Source of the DNA: Paracoccus beibuensis
Lineage (GTDB): Bacteria; Pseudomonadota; Alphaproteobacteria; Rhodobacterales; Rhodobacteraceae
Assembly (NCBI RefSeq): GCF_026162625.1
Contig: NZ_JAOTBD010000017.1
Coordinates: forward strand, 1 to 64,000
DNA: 64,000 nt
Reading direction: 5' to 3'
The position numbers and the translations under genes were made by a program. The first letter of the stretch is position 1, and every line of letters starts with the position of its first letter. Shown here piece after piece: positions 17,329 to 26,695 of this stretch. The notes under the pieces were generated by a model, which saw only the letters and a program-made list of their open reading frames with translations, did not search any database and had not been told where the DNA came from.

Positions 17329-18705
17329 ATGCGTTACGTCTCGACGCGGGGCCGGGCCCCGGTTCTGGATTTCGAACAGGCCATGCTGTCGGGGCTGGCA
17401 CGTGACGGCGGCCTGTATCTGCCCGAGACGATCCCGGCCTTCGAGGGCCTCTCGGACCTGGACGGGCTGAGCTACGAGGAGGTCGCCTTCCGCGTCGTGC
17501 GCGCCTTCACCGGCGAAAGCTTCAGCGACGACGAACTGCGCGGCGCCATCGACCGGGCCTACGCGCGCATCGCCCATGACGCCCGCGCACCGCTGGTCCA
17601 GCTGGCGCCGGGCCATCACCTGCTGGAGCTGTTCCACGGGCCCACGCTGGCGTTCAAGGACTTTGCGATGCAGCTGATCGCGCAGCTGTTCCAGATCGCC
17701 CTGACGCGGTCGGGTCAGCGGATCACCATCGTCGGCGCGACCTCGGGCGATACCGGATCGGCGGCGATCGAGGCGTTCCGCGGCATCGACAATGTCGACG
17801 TGTTCATCATGTATCCGCATGGCCGCGTCAGCGAGGTGCAGCGCCGCCAGATGACCACGCCGCCTGCCGAAAACGTCCATGCGCTGGCCGTGACAGGCCA
17901 CTTCGACGACTGCCAGGCGCGGCTGAAGGATCTGTTCAACGACCACGCCTTCCGCGATCAGGTCGGGCTGGCCGGCGTGAACAGCATCAACTGGGCGCGC
18001 GTGGTGGCGCAGATCGTCTATTACTTCACCGCCTGCGCGTCCCTTGGCATGCGCCCCACGGACTTCTGCGTGCCGACCGGCAATTTCGGCGACATCTTCG
18101 CGGGCTCGGTCGCGCGCGAGATGGGCCTGCCGATCCGCCGCCTGATCGTCGCCACGAACCAGAACGACATCCTGCACCGTGCGCTGACCGGGGGCGAATA
18201 CCGCACCGGACAGGTCGAGCCTTCGATCAGCCCGTCGATGGACATCCAGGTCAGCTCGAACTTCGAGCGCGCGCTGTATCTTGCCTATGGGCAGGATGCC
18301 GGCGCGATCCGCCAGCTGATGGACGAGCTGAAGGCCGGCGGCTTCACGATCAGCCAGGGCGCGCTGCAGACGCTGCGCGAGCAATACCTGTCGGGCCGCG
18401 TGTCCGAGGAGGAGACGCTGGCCACCATCCGCGACATGCGCGAGCGCACCGGAGAGATCCTCTGCCCGCACAGCGCCGTGGGCGTGGCCGTGGCGCAGCG
18501 CCATCTGGAGCCCGGCGTGCCGATGGTGACGCTGGCCACCGCCCATCCGGCCAAGTTCCCGGACGCGGTGGAACGCGCCATCGGCATCCGTCCTGCGCTG
18601 CCGCCGCACATGGCCGACCTGTTCGATCTACCCGAGCGTGTGACCCGGGTTGAAAACGACGTGGACGCGCTTAAGTCGCTGATCCTCGACCGGAGGACCC
18701 AGTGA
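17329..18705 (+). CDS. thrC: Threonine synthase
   Basis: 458-residue PLP enzyme converting O-phosphohomoserine to threonine. Its length and MRYVSTRGRAPVLDFEQA start belong to the longer (yeast/Gram-negative) threonine synthase class. The PLP lysine is K110 in LAFKDFAMQ; GATSGDTGSAAIEAF is the phosphate-binding loop and VPTGNFGDIFAG the C-terminal signature. It opens a run of four genes, each overlapping the next by one to four bases (thrC, M16 protease, GNAT, FAD oxidoreductase). Confidence 0.97.
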   Translation: MRYVSTRGRAPVLDFEQAMLSGLARDGGLYLPETIPAFEGLSDLDGLSYEEVAFRVVRAFTGESFSDDELRGAIDRAYARIAHDARAPLVQLAPGHHLLELFHGPTLAFKDFAMQLIAQLFQIALTRSGQRITIVGATSGDTGSAAIEAFRGIDNVDVFIMYPHGRVSEVQRRQMTTPPAENVHALAVTGHFDDCQARLKDLFNDHAFRDQVGLAGVNSINWARVVAQIVYYFTACASLGMRPTDFCVPTGNFGDIFAGSVAREMGLPIRRLIVATNQNDILHRALTGGEYRTGQVEPSISPSMDIQVSSNFERALYLAYGQDAGAIRQLMDELKAGGFTISQGALQTLREQYLSGRVSEEETLATIRDMRERTGEILCPHSAVGVAVAQRHLEPGVPMVTLATAHPAKFPDAVERAIGIRPALPPHMADLFDLPERVTRVENDVDALKSLILDRRTQ

Positions 18706-19976
18706 GCCAAGATCCCACCCCGCGCCTGACGACCCTTTCCAACGGCCTGTCCATCGTCACCCGCCAGATGCCGGGGCTGCATTCCGCGGCCTTGGGCATC
18801 TGGGTCAGCGCCGGTGGCCGGAATGAGCGTGCCGAACAGAACGGCATCGCCCATTTCCTGGAACACATGGCCTTTAAGGGCACCGCCACCCGAAGCGCCC
18901 TGCAGATCGCCGAGGCGATCGAGGATGTGGGCGGCTATATCAATGCCTACACCTCGCGCGATGCGACCGCCTATTACGTCCGTGTGCTGGAGGATGACGT
19001 CGACCTGGCCTTCGACGTAATCAGCGACATCGTCCTGAACCCGGTCTTCGACCCGCGCGAGATCGAGGTCGAGCGCGGCGTGATCCTGCAGGAGATCGGG
19101 CAGTCCATGGACACGCCCGACGACATCATCTTCGATTGGCTGCAGGAGGCGGCCTATCCCGACCAGCCGATGGGCCGCACCATCCTGGGCCCGGCCGAGC
19201 GCGTCAGCCATTTCAACCGCGCCGACCTGTCGGGTTTCGTGGCCGAGAACTATGGTCCCGGCCAGATGGTCGTCGCCGCGGCGGGCGCGGTCGATCACGA
19301 CCGCATCGTCCGGCTGGCCGAAAAGGTGCTGGGCCGCATGACGCCCATCGCGCAGGGTCCGCGCGAGGCCCCGCGCTGGCAAGGGCTTGAAACCCGCAGC
19401 GTCAAGCCGCTGGAGCAGGCGCATTTCGCGCTGGCGCTGGAGGGGCCGGGGTTCCTTGCGCCCGACTTCTATGCCGCGCAGATCTTTTCTTCTGCCCTTG
19501 GCGGCGGCATGTCCTCGCGGCTGTTTCAGAAGATCCGTGAGGAGCGCGGCCTCTGCTATACGATCTTCGCGCAGTCGGGCTTCCACGACGACACCGGCAT
19601 GTTGACCATCTATGCCGGCACCGGCGCCGATGATCTTGCCGACCTGGCGACCCTGACCATCGACGAGATCAAACGCGCCGCCGACGACATGTCCGAGGCC
19701 GAGATCGCCCGCGCCAAGGCGCAGCTGCGCGCGGGCCTGCTGATGGGGCTGGAAAGCCCGTCGGGCCAGGCCGAGCGGATGGCCCGCAGCCTGGCGATCT
19801 GGGGCCGGGTTCCCGACCCGGCCGAGGTGGCCGAAAAGATCGCCGCCGTCACCCGCGCCGACATCCGCACCCATGCCGAGGCGCTGCTGGCCAATGCCCG
19901 GCCGGCGCTGGCACTTTATGGCCCTGTGGATCGGGCCCCCTCGCGGGATGCCCTTGCCGAAAGACTGGCTGCATGA
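18702..19976 (+). CDS. M16 family zinc peptidase (mitochondrial processing peptidase-like)
   Basis: 424 residues, GTG start overlapping the thrC stop (GTGA), with GGAGGACCCA upstream. The inverted zinc motif HFLEH is at residues 51-55 (H51, E54, H55). The distal ligand glutamate is expected in VERGVILQEI, and the C-terminal inactive-domain substrate loop is GGGMSSRLFQKIREERGLCY. This single-chain form is the bacterial counterpart of the beta subunit of mitochondrial processing peptidase. No signal peptide is seen, so it should be cytoplasmic. Substrates are unknown. Confidence 0.95.
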   Translation: MSQDPTPRLTTLSNGLSIVTRQMPGLHSAALGIWVSAGGRNERAEQNGIAHFLEHMAFKGTATRSALQIAEAIEDVGGYINAYTSRDATAYYVRVLEDDVDLAFDVISDIVLNPVFDPREIEVERGVILQEIGQSMDTPDDIIFDWLQEAAYPDQPMGRTILGPAERVSHFNRADLSGFVAENYGPGQMVVAAAGAVDHDRIVRLAEKVLGRMTPIAQGPREAPRWQGLETRSVKPLEQAHFALALEGPGFLAPDFYAAQIFSSALGGGMSSRLFQKIREERGLCYTIFAQSGFHDDTGMLTIYAGTGADDLADLATLTIDEIKRAADDMSEAEIARAKAQLRAGLLMGLESPSGQAERMARSLAIWGRVPDPAEVAEKIAAVTRADIRTHAEALLANARPALALYGPVDRAPSRDALAERLAA

Positions 19977-20557
19977 TCCTGGCGCGGCGCCGTCCATTCC
20001 GGCTGGATGCCGAGCGGATCGTGCTGCGCCTTCCCATGCATTCCGACTATAACGCCTGGACGGCGCTGCGGATGGAGAGCCGCGCCTTCCTCACCCCGTG
20101 GGAGCCGGTCTGGTCGCCCGACCATCTGTCACGCAAAAGCTTTACCAACCGCGTCTACTGGGCCGGCCGCTCCAGCAAGGCCGGCACGTCGTTCCCGCTG
20201 TTCCTGCTGCGCCGCGACGGCGTGCTGCTGGGCGCGATCACGCTGGACAACATCCGCCGCGGCCCGGCGCAATCCGGCACCATCGGATACTGGATCGGGC
20301 AGGCCCATGCGCGACAGGGCTACATGCGCGAGGCGATCGGCGTTTTGGTGCATCATGCCTTTAACACGTTGGACCTGTCGCGGATCGAGGCTGCCTGCTT
20401 GCCCGAGAACGCCGCATCGCGCGGAGTGCTGGAGAAGTCGGGCTTCAAGTACGAAGGCGTCGCCCAGAGTTATTTGCAGATCGACGGCCGCTGGCGGAAC
20501 CACGTGCTCTACGCCAACCTGCGCAGCGACCGGCGCGGAAAGACCGAGGTGCGCTGA
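19973..20557 (+). CDS. GNAT acetyltransferase, RimJ/RimL-like
   Basis: 194 residues. FRLDAERIVLRLPMHSDYNAW at the N-terminus, GVLLGAITLDNI and then the acetyl-CoA segment GYWIGQAHARQGYMREAIGVLVHHAF are typical of the ribosomal-protein alanine acetyltransferase branch. LSRIEAACLPENAASRGVLEKSGF is the C-terminal motif B. The start overlaps the protease stop (ATGA). RimJ-type enzymes acetylate N-terminal alanine of S5; the actual target here is unknown. Confidence 0.9.
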   Translation: MILARRRPFRLDAERIVLRLPMHSDYNAWTALRMESRAFLTPWEPVWSPDHLSRKSFTNRVYWAGRSSKAGTSFPLFLLRRDGVLLGAITLDNIRRGPAQSGTIGYWIGQAHARQGYMREAIGVLVHHAFNTLDLSRIEAACLPENAASRGVLEKSGFKYEGVAQSYLQIDGRWRNHVLYANLRSDRRGKTEVR

Positions 20558-21954
20558 TGCTGAATCCCGCCGATGCTGTTCTGGCCGCGCACCTGCCGCA
20601 GGGCGTCCTGCGCGACATCGCGCCCGCCTATACCGAGGAACCCCGGGGCCGCATCATGGGCCAGGCGGGACTGGTCGCGGCCCCGCGGGACGTCGAGGAA
20701 TGCGCGGCCATCATCCGCGCCTGCGCGGACGCGCGCGTTCCGGTGGTGCCTCGCGGCGGCGGCACGGGTCTGGTCGGCGGGCAGCTTGTCGCGAACGGCC
20801 CCGCACCCCTTGTCCTGTCGCTGGAGCGGATGACCGCCATCCGCGACATCTGGCCCGAGGAAGCGGTGCTGATCGCCGAATCCGGCGTGACGCTGCACGA
20901 TGCCCGTCAGGCCGCAGCCGCAGTCGGGCGGCAGTTCCCGCTGTCGCTGGCGTCGCAGGGGTCGGCGCAGGTCGGCGGCGTGCTGTCCACCAACGCGGGG
21001 GGCGTGAACGTGCTGCGATACGGAAACGCCCGCGCGCTCTGCCTGGGGATCGAGGCCGTGCTGCCGAACGGAGAGGTGATGCGCGACCTCAAGCGGCTGC
21101 GCAAGGACAATACCGGATACGACCTGCGTGACCTGCTGATCGGGGCCGAGGGGACGCTGGGGATCATCACGGCGGCATCCCTGGTGCTGGCGCCGGTGCC
21201 GGCCGAAACAGGCGTCGCGCTGATGGTCGTCGACGGCCCGGCGGCGGCCTTGTCACTGCTGTCATTGGCGCAGGCGCGCATGGCGGGCGGCGTCACCGCG
21301 TTCGAGTTGATCTCGGGGCAGGGGCTGCGGTTTCTGGATGCGGCCTTCCCGGACATGCGCCAGCCCTTCGACCCCCGCCCCGACTGGCTGGTGCTGGTCG
21401 AGGTCGGGCTGCCCGCCGGCCTGTCCGCGGATGCGGCGTTGGAAGGACTGTTCACCGCAGGCGCCGAGGCCGGGCTGGTCCATGACGGCATCATCGCCCA
21501 ATCGGGCCAGCAGGCGGCCGAGTTGTGGAGCTTGCGCGAGCATATTCCGCTGGCCAACCGCCATGTCGGCGCGATCGCCAGCCACGACATCAGCCTGCCC
21601 CTGTCGGAAATCGCCCGCTTCGTCTCCGATGCCGGGGCGAAGATTGCGCAGCAGGGCGACATGCGGATCAACTGCTTCGGCCATCTGGGCGACGGCAACC
21701 TGCATTACAACCTGTTCCCGGCCGAGGGTCGACGGCGCGAGGAATATGACGAGATCCGCCGAGATCTGTCGCGGAAGATCCACGAGTTGGTGATCGCGCG
21801 GGGCGGGTCATTTTCGGCCGAACACGGGGTGGGCCGGCTGAAGGCCGCGGACCTGGCACGGTGGGGCGACCCGGTGCGGCTGGCGGCGATGCGCGCCATC
21901 AAGGGGGCGCTTGACCCCCTTGGCATCATGAACCCCGGCGCTGTGCTGGCCTAG
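20557..21954 (+). CDS. FAD-linked D-2-hydroxyacid dehydrogenase (D-2-hydroxyglutarate / D-lactate dehydrogenase family)
   Basis: 465 residues. The PCMH-type FAD domain shows [15 protein letters not shown] and the later [44 protein letters not shown]. The C-terminal domain has the metal-binding [15 protein letters not shown] and [13 protein letters not shown]. This is the GlcD/D2HGDH architecture as a single chain; the substrate could be D-2-hydroxyglutarate (a by-product of serine synthesis) or D-lactate. Last gene in the coupled thrC run (TGATG overlap). It converges with apt, the two stop codons sharing the palindrome CCTAGG. Confidence 0.9.
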   Translation: MLNPADAVLAAHLPQGVLRDIAPAYTEEPRGRIMGQAGLVAAPRDVEECAAIIRACADARVPVVPRGGGTGLVGGQLVANGPAPLVLSLERMTAIRDIWPEEAVLIAESGVTLHDARQAAAAVGRQFPLSLASQGSAQVGGVLSTNAGGVNVLRYGNARALCLGIEAVLPNGEVMRDLKRLRKDNTGYDLRDLLIGAEGTLGIITAASLVLAPVPAETGVALMVVDGPAAALSLLSLAQARMAGGVTAFELISGQGLRFLDAAFPDMRQPFDPRPDWLVLVEVGLPAGLSADAALEGLFTAGAEAGLVHDGIIAQSGQQAAELWSLREHIPLANRHVGAIASHDISLPLSEIARFVSDAGAKIAQQGDMRINCFGHLGDGNLHYNLFPAEGRRREEYDEIRRDLSRKIHELVIARGGSFSAEHGVGRLKAADLARWGDPVRLAAMRAIKGALDPLGIMNPGAVLA

Positions 21955-22484
21955 GCGCCTTCGAACTCGCAGAGCGCATGGACAGGCATGTCCAGTCCCT
22001 CCAGCACCTTGCGGCCGCCCAGCTCCGGCAGGTCGATCACGAAGGCGCAGCCGATCACCTCGGCCCCCAGCCGCTGGCAGAGCTTGATCGCGGCGGCAGC
22101 CGTGCCGCCGGTCGCCAGAAGGTCGTCGACGATCAGCACCTTTTCGCCCGCGCGCAGGGCGTCGTCATGGATCTCCATGATCGCCTCGCCATATTCCAGC
22201 AGGTAGGCTTCCGAGATCACGGTGCCGGGCAGCTTGCCCTTCTTGCGGATCGGGACGAAGCCGGTGGACAACTGGTGCGCCACCGCCCCGCCCAGGATGA
22301 AGCCGCGCGCCTCGAGGCCCACGACCTTGTCGATCCGCGTCCCGGCATAGGCGTGCAGGATCTGGTCCACCGCCATGCGGAACCCGCGCGCGTCCGCAAA
22401 CAGGGTCGTCACATCGCGGAAGATGATGCCTTCATGCGGGAAGTCGTGGATGGAGCGGACATAGTCCTTGACGCTGCGGCTCAT
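21951..22484 (-). CDS. apt: Adenine phosphoribosyltransferase
   Basis: 177-residue purine-salvage enzyme: adenine + PRPP to AMP. The PRPP loop [18 protein letters not shown] is the family hallmark. [18 protein letters not shown] near the N-terminus and [19 protein letters not shown] are the other conserved blocks. ATG 22484 (MSRSVKDYV) overlaps the stop of the upstream flavin reductase-like gene (ATGA), so the two are coupled, an unusual functional pairing. Confidence 0.97.
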   Translation of the reverse strand: MSRSVKDYVRSIHDFPHEGIIFRDVTTLFADARGFRMAVDQILHAYAGTRIDKVVGLEARGFILGGAVAHQLSTGFVPIRKKGKLPGTVISEAYLLEYGEAIMEIHDDALRAGEKVLIVDDLLATGGTAAAAIKLCQRLGAEVIGCAFVIDLPELGGRKVLEGLDMPVHALCEFEGA

Positions 22485-23083
22485 GTAGGGCGGTCCATTT
22501 CGAAAAGATCTTGCACGGCGGCATAGTCCTTGTATCCCAGCCGCGCAATCCAGCCGCCCGCCGCGCGCGGATCGAAGCGGCCGTCGACGACGCAGTCGTC
22601 GCGCAGGTGAACGCCCGTGACGGCACCGAAGACGGCGAAGTTCGCCTCTCCCGCCAAGGGCACGATCTGCGTCATCCGGCATTCCAGTGCCGCCGCCGCA
22701 CCGGCGACGCGCAGGCAATCGATGGTGGTGCAGGGCGTGCTTTCGATGCCGGCAACCTCGAACTCGCTGCTGCCGGCAGGCAGGGGGGCGGAACTGGCGT
22801 TGACGGCATTGCGCAGGTCGCCCGTGGCAATGTTCACGCAGAAGACGCCTGTTTCAATGATTTGGGCAACGCTGTCCTTGGTTCCCTGCCGGTCGCCCTT
22901 CTTGCCGGTCGAGGCGAACATGACCTGCGGCGGGACATAAGCCACCGCGTTGAAGAAGGAATAGGGCGCCAGGTTATCGCCCTGTGTTCCGCGGGTCGAG
23001 ATCCAGCCGATGGGCCTGGGCGCGACGATGGCATTGAACGGGTTGTGCGGCAGGCCGTGTCCGGCTTCGGGGCGATAGAACAT
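22481..23083 (-). CDS. Flavin reductase-like FMN-binding domain protein (flavoredoxin type)
   Basis: 200 residues with the split-barrel flavin reductase fold: [58 protein letters not shown] and [20 protein letters not shown] are standard blocks of this family. ATG 23083 ([10 protein letters not shown]) has AAGGAGG eight bases upstream; the in-frame N-terminal extension to 23140 is rejected. It is cytoplasmic and probably binds FMN. The physiological electron acceptor is unknown. Coupled to apt downstream. Confidence 0.9.
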   Translation of the reverse strand: MFYRPEAGHGLPHNPFNAIVAPRPIGWISTRGTQGDNLAPYSFFNAVAYVPPQVMFASTGKKGDRQGTKDSVAQIIETGVFCVNIATGDLRNAVNASSAPLPAGSSEFEVAGIESTPCTTIDCLRVAGAAAALECRMTQIVPLAGEANFAVFGAVTGVHLRDDCVVDGRFDPRAAGGWIARLGYKDYAAVQDLFEMDRPT

Positions 23084-23195
23084 GGGCGGCCTCCTTCTGG
23101 GTTGCGCGGCCAACCTGCCACCGCTTTTCACGCGGCGCAATGTTCCGCCTGTCGCAAACCCATGTTAAGCGGCCGCAGGATCGACAGGAGGCGCG

Positions 23196-23786
23196 ATGTT
23201 CGAAATTTGCCCCGAGACCCCCGCCGACGAACCCGAGGTCGAGGCGCTCTACGACCTGTGCTTCGCCCCGGGCCGCACCGCGCTGTCTTCCTATCGCCTG
23301 CGCGATGGTGTCCCGCGCGTGGCCGAGCTGTGCCTCGTCCTGCGCGATCCCGGCTGCACGCTGATGGCCGCAATCCGGTATTGGCCCGCCCGCATCGGAC
23401 GCCGCAACCTGCTGCTGCTGGGGCCGATTGCAGTCCATCCGACGGCGCAGGGCGAAGGATTGGGGGGCCTGCTGATGCGCGACAGCCTTGCGCGGGCGCG
23501 CAGGATGCGGTTCTCGCGCGTGCTGCTGGTCGGCGATGCGCCCTATTATTCGCGCTTCGGTTTTCAGCGGCTGGACGATGTCCTCATGCCGCCGCCGACC
23601 AACCCGGACCGAGTGCTGGGGCTGGAACTCCGGCCGGGGGCCTGGGTTGGTGTGGCGGGGCAGGTGACACGTGCGCCGGCCGCCCCGACGACACCTTCGC
23701 ACGCGCCGGTCGCCCAGCCTTGCGCCACGGTCGCGTCACCCAAGGAAGCCGCCCATGACACAATCGATCCTTCCGCCCATCGCTGA
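23196..23786 (+). CDS. GNAT N-acetyltransferase (YhbS-like)
   Basis: 196 residues. The acetyl-CoA motif is clear: LGPIAVHPTAQGEGLGGLLMRDSL; then VLLVGDAPYYSRFGFQRL, the YhbS-type motif. The last about 40 residues are Pro/Ala/Thr-rich and unlike the core, and they overlap the start of the downstream EcsC gene by 32 bp, so the C-terminal tail is probably disordered. Substrate unknown. Divergent from the flavin reductase-like gene. Confidence 0.85.
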   Translation: MFEICPETPADEPEVEALYDLCFAPGRTALSSYRLRDGVPRVAELCLVLRDPGCTLMAAIRYWPARIGRRNLLLLGPIAVHPTAQGEGLGGLLMRDSLARARRMRFSRVLLVGDAPYYSRFGFQRLDDVLMPPPTNPDRVLGLELRPGAWVGVAGQVTRAPAAPTTPSHAPVAQPCATVASPKEAAHDTIDPSAHR

Positions 23787-24522
23787 CCAGACCGTCCTGG
23801 CCCAGATCGACCGGCTGGCCCGCCGCCACGACGAGGCGTCAGGGCTTGGCATGCAGGCGATGGCCCGGATCGGCAGCAGTGCCGAAGGGCTGGTCCAGCG
23901 CCTGCCGGGCTTCGTGCGCAGCCGACTGGACGGCGCCACCCGCGCGGCCCTGACCCGCGCCTTCGCTGCCGCATCGCGCAGTCGGCGGGTGGTGCGGGAC
24001 CGGGGCGACTGGTTCAACCGGATGACCTCGACCGTCAGCGGTGCCGCAGGCGGCGTCGGCGGCTTCGCCGGAGCGCTGGTCGAGCTGCCCTTCACCGTCA
24101 CGCTTCTGCTGCGCGCGATGCTGGAGATCGCGGCCGAACACGGGCTCGACCCCGACAGCGAGGAGGTGCGCCTCGAATGCCTGCGCATCTTCGCCGCCGC
24201 CGGTCCCATGGCCGAGGATGACGCGACCGAACTGGGCTTTCTGGCGGCGCGCCTGTCCGTCACGGGGCAGACGGTGCAGGGGCTGGTCAGCAAGGTCGCG
24301 CCGCGCCTGTCGGTTTCGCTGGGGCAGAAGATGGCGGCTCAGGCGGCGCCCGTGTTCGGTGCCGTGGTCGGTGCGACGATCAACTACACGTTCGCCCGCT
24401 ATTACCAGGAAATGGCGCGAGTCCATTTCGGGATCATGCGCCTGTCGCAGGAAACAGGCCTTCCGCGCGAAGCCCTGACCGAGGCGCTGCGCCTCGCCAT
24501 CGCCCGCCGCAACCGCGGCTGA
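23755..24522 (+). CDS. EcsC family protein
   Basis: 255 residues, ATG 23755 (MTQSILPPIADQ) with AAGGAAG upstream, starting inside the end of the GNAT gene. The EcsC domain is recognisable: a helical N-terminus, then STVSGAAGGVGGFAGALVELPFTVTLLLRAMLEIA, a glycine-rich hydrophobic hairpin. LECLRIFAAAG and GQKMAAQAAPVFGAVVGATINYTFARYYQEMARVHF follow. The Bacillus EcsC founding member sits with an ABC transporter; function is unknown. Two hydrophobic glycine-rich segments suggest peripheral or membrane-inserted placement. Confidence 0.88.
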   Translation: MTQSILPPIADQTVLAQIDRLARRHDEASGLGMQAMARIGSSAEGLVQRLPGFVRSRLDGATRAALTRAFAAASRSRRVVRDRGDWFNRMTSTVSGAAGGVGGFAGALVELPFTVTLLLRAMLEIAAEHGLDPDSEEVRLECLRIFAAAGPMAEDDATELGFLAARLSVTGQTVQGLVSKVAPRLSVSLGQKMAAQAAPVFGAVVGATINYTFARYYQEMARVHFGIMRLSQETGLPREALTEALRLAIARRNRG

Positions 24523-24530
24523 CGTGTCGC

Positions 24531-26057
24531 TTATTCCTCCTCGGCGTCCAGCGCCAGGGGCGCAACCGGCGCGGCCAGGTGGTCGGTGTTCAGCGGGCGC
24601 GCGGGCCGCGCCAGCCGCGACTTCGTCACCCAGTAAAGCCGCTCTTGCGCCCGGGTGATCGCCACATAGGTCAGCCGCTTCCACAGCGGCACACCGGCTT
24701 CCGACCGGTTCGACCACGCGGCGGCGCTGATGTCGGGGCCGAAGACCTGCACCTCTGGCCACTGACTGCCCTGTGCCTTGTGGATCGTCACCGCCGCGCC
24801 GTGCAGGAAGGCCGCGCCCATGCGGGCGGCATAGGGGATGAACGGCTCCTCCTCGTCCGGCATCTCGATCTTCACGATGCTGGCGGCCGACAGGCGCGGG
24901 TCCTCGGCGCCGATGACGTGCAGGCGCGAGAAGCCGGGCTTGCGGCCCGGTCCCAGGTAGACGACCTGCGCCCCTTTGATCAGGCCGCGCGCCTCGAGGT
25001 CGATCCGCTTCTTGCGGTGCTTCAGCGGCAGCTCCAGCCCGTCGCAGATCAGGGGTTCCCCCGGCAGAAGGGCGTCGCCAGGCGCACCGAAGGCGGTGCG
25101 GAAGGCATGGATCAGCCGGATGCGCGTGGCGTTGCGCCAGACCAGGACCGGGCTGCGCGCCATCAGGTCGCTTTCGACCCGCTCCGCCCAGACCACGCGA
25201 TCGTCCTTGCGGGCGGCGGCGCGGATCATGCTTTCGAAGTCGTCGAAACCAAGCTGGTCGTCGGCCAGCGCATGGGCAAGGTCCAGGATCGGGCTGTCGT
25301 CGGCCTGCCGGTGGATGCGGTTCAGGATCAGCCGCTGCGGGGCGGCCAGCTTGTCGAAGACCATCTCGCCGGACTGTCCCACCGGGGCCAGCTGCGCCGG
25401 GTCGCCGAACAGGACCAGCACGGGGAAGATCTCTCGCAGGTCCTCGAACTGCTTTTCGTCCAGCATCGAGGCCTCGTCGATCAGCCCGACATCCAGCCCG
25501 TCCTCTCGCCGCTTCCAGCCGCGGATGAAGTCCGACCCCCGCAGGCCCGCCGTCGCCAGCGCACCGGGGATCGAGGCGTGAACGTCGAAGAACGCCTTGG
25601 CCTTGTCCATTGCGGTGTCCGTCAGCCCCTCGATGGCGGGACGGTTGCCCTGGCCGGTCAGCCATTCGGCGATCTTTTCATATTCCGGGTCATAGACGGG
25701 CGTATAGAGGATGCGGTGGATCGTCGTGGCCGGCACGCCCCGCATGCGCAGCACGAAGGCCGCCTTGTTGGTCGGCGCCAGGATCGCGACGCTGCGCCGG
25801 TCCTTGCGCTTCTTGCCCTCATAATCGGGACTGATCAGGTCGACCCCCGCGGCCAGCAGCGCCTTGGTGATCTGCGACAGCATCAGCGTCTTGCCGGAAC
25901 CGGCCTTGCCGATGACCGCCATGACGCGACCTTTTCCCGACTCGGGCGGATGCACTTCCTCTGCGATGATGTCGATGCCGGCGGCACCGAACGTATCGGC
26001 CAACGCATCCCATGCGTCGGCCTGATCGGGCGAAAGGGTCGGGGCGGGGGCGTTCAT
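24531..26057 (-). CDS. RecD-like ATP-dependent DNA helicase (UvrD-like C-terminal domain)
   Basis: 508-residue superfamily 1B helicase, much shorter than RecD2 and without an N-terminal extension. Walker A GKAGSGKT is at residues 50-57. Downstream motifs are SVAILAPTNKAAFVLR (Ia), LIDEASMLDEKQFEDL (Walker B), FGDPAQLAPVGQSGEMVF (III), LNRIHRQADDSPI (IV), TIHKAQGSQWPEVQVF (V) and YVAITRAQERLYWV (VI). It converges on the EcsC gene with an 8 bp gap. A role in repair or recombination is inferred only from the family. Confidence 0.92.
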   Translation of the reverse strand: MNAPAPTLSPDQADAWDALADTFGAAGIDIIAEEVHPPESGKGRVMAVIGKAGSGKTLMLSQITKALLAAGVDLISPDYEGKKRKDRRSVAILAPTNKAAFVLRMRGVPATTIHRILYTPVYDPEYEKIAEWLTGQGNRPAIEGLTDTAMDKAKAFFDVHASIPGALATAGLRGSDFIRGWKRREDGLDVGLIDEASMLDEKQFEDLREIFPVLVLFGDPAQLAPVGQSGEMVFDKLAAPQRLILNRIHRQADDSPILDLAHALADDQLGFDDFESMIRAAARKDDRVVWAERVESDLMARSPVLVWRNATRIRLIHAFRTAFGAPGDALLPGEPLICDGLELPLKHRKKRIDLEARGLIKGAQVVYLGPGRKPGFSRLHVIGAEDPRLSAASIVKIEMPDEEEPFIPYAARMGAAFLHGAAVTIHKAQGSQWPEVQVFGPDISAAAWSNRSEAGVPLWKRLTYVAITRAQERLYWVTKSRLARPARPLNTDHLAAPVAPLALDAEEE

Positions 26058-26156
26058 GGTGTTCCCTTACCCTGCGGGAAAGGAAAAGCGAAGCGCCCTG
26101 CAACTTTTACCCGGCCTGGCGCGTGAAGTGAATCGAGCCATGCAAGGAGCGTCACG

Positions 26157-26363
26157 ATGATCGAACTCTTCTTCGTCACCTGCCTTCTGACAGAGCCGGA
26201 CCGCTGCACCGACCACAGCCTTCTGTTTGAGGAGCAGAACGGCCTCTTTACCTGCATGATCCAGAGCCAGAGCGAACTGGCCCGATGGGTCGCCACCCAT
26301 CCGGCCGAAAAGGTGCGGGAATGGGAATGCCGCTATGCCGGCGAGGCCGACCGAAAGGCGTAG
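26157..26363 (+). CDS. Small conserved protein of unknown function
   Basis: 68 residues: MIELFFVTCLLTEPDRCTDH, then SLLFEEQNGLFTCMIQSQSELARWVATHPAEKVREWECRY and a short polar end. It starts at ATG 26157, with GGAGCGTCACG upstream. Three cysteines (residues 9, 17, 33) plus one near the end suggest metal or disulfide chemistry. The first 12 residues are hydrophobic but too short for a normal signal peptide or full membrane span. I know similar small proteins in Rhodobacterales but no function. A decayed second copy follows 130 bp downstream. Confidence 0.75.
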   Translation: MIELFFVTCLLTEPDRCTDHSLLFEEQNGLFTCMIQSQSELARWVATHPAEKVREWECRYAGEADRKA

Positions 26364-26492
26364 TCTCTGCCGTTGAACGGCTGCGGTCCGGCACCGAGGA
26401 CGGCAACAGCCCGCTGCCGCCGCGTCGTGATCGCGCCCGGCGCTTCAACTGACGCATGGGATCAAGTCGGGGGGCAGGGCCGGAGTGTCCTC

Positions 26493-26693
26493 CTGATCGA
26501 GCTCCTCGTTATCGCCTGCCCCAGCGCCGCTTCCACAAGTTTCCGCGACCAGACCCTCCTGTTTCGCAATGTCATTCGGCCTGATGGGCTTCATGGTGAG
26601 CGGCAGGGGCAACTGGCGCAGTGGGTGATATCCCATCCGCGCCAGTGTGTCGCAAGCTGGCGTTGTCGAGCGGGCCGGCAACACCGAAAAGAA
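26493..26693 (+). pseudogene. Decayed tandem paralogue of the 68-residue protein
   Basis: In one frame this stretch reads LIELLVIACPSAASTSFRDQ, then TLLF, later GQLAQWVISHPRQCVASWRCR and ending in QHRKE. This aligns along its whole length with the intact neighbour: LIELLVIAC with MIELFFVTC, RDQTLLF with TDHSLLF, QLAQWVISHP with ELARWVATHP, SWRCRAG with EWECRYAG, HRK with DRK. The initiator position is CTG, no in-frame ATG/GTG with a ribosome binding site precedes it, one residue is missing in the middle, and the stop has been lost. It therefore looks like a duplicated gene now decaying beside ccr. Confidence 0.65.
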
Positions 26694-26695
26694 CT

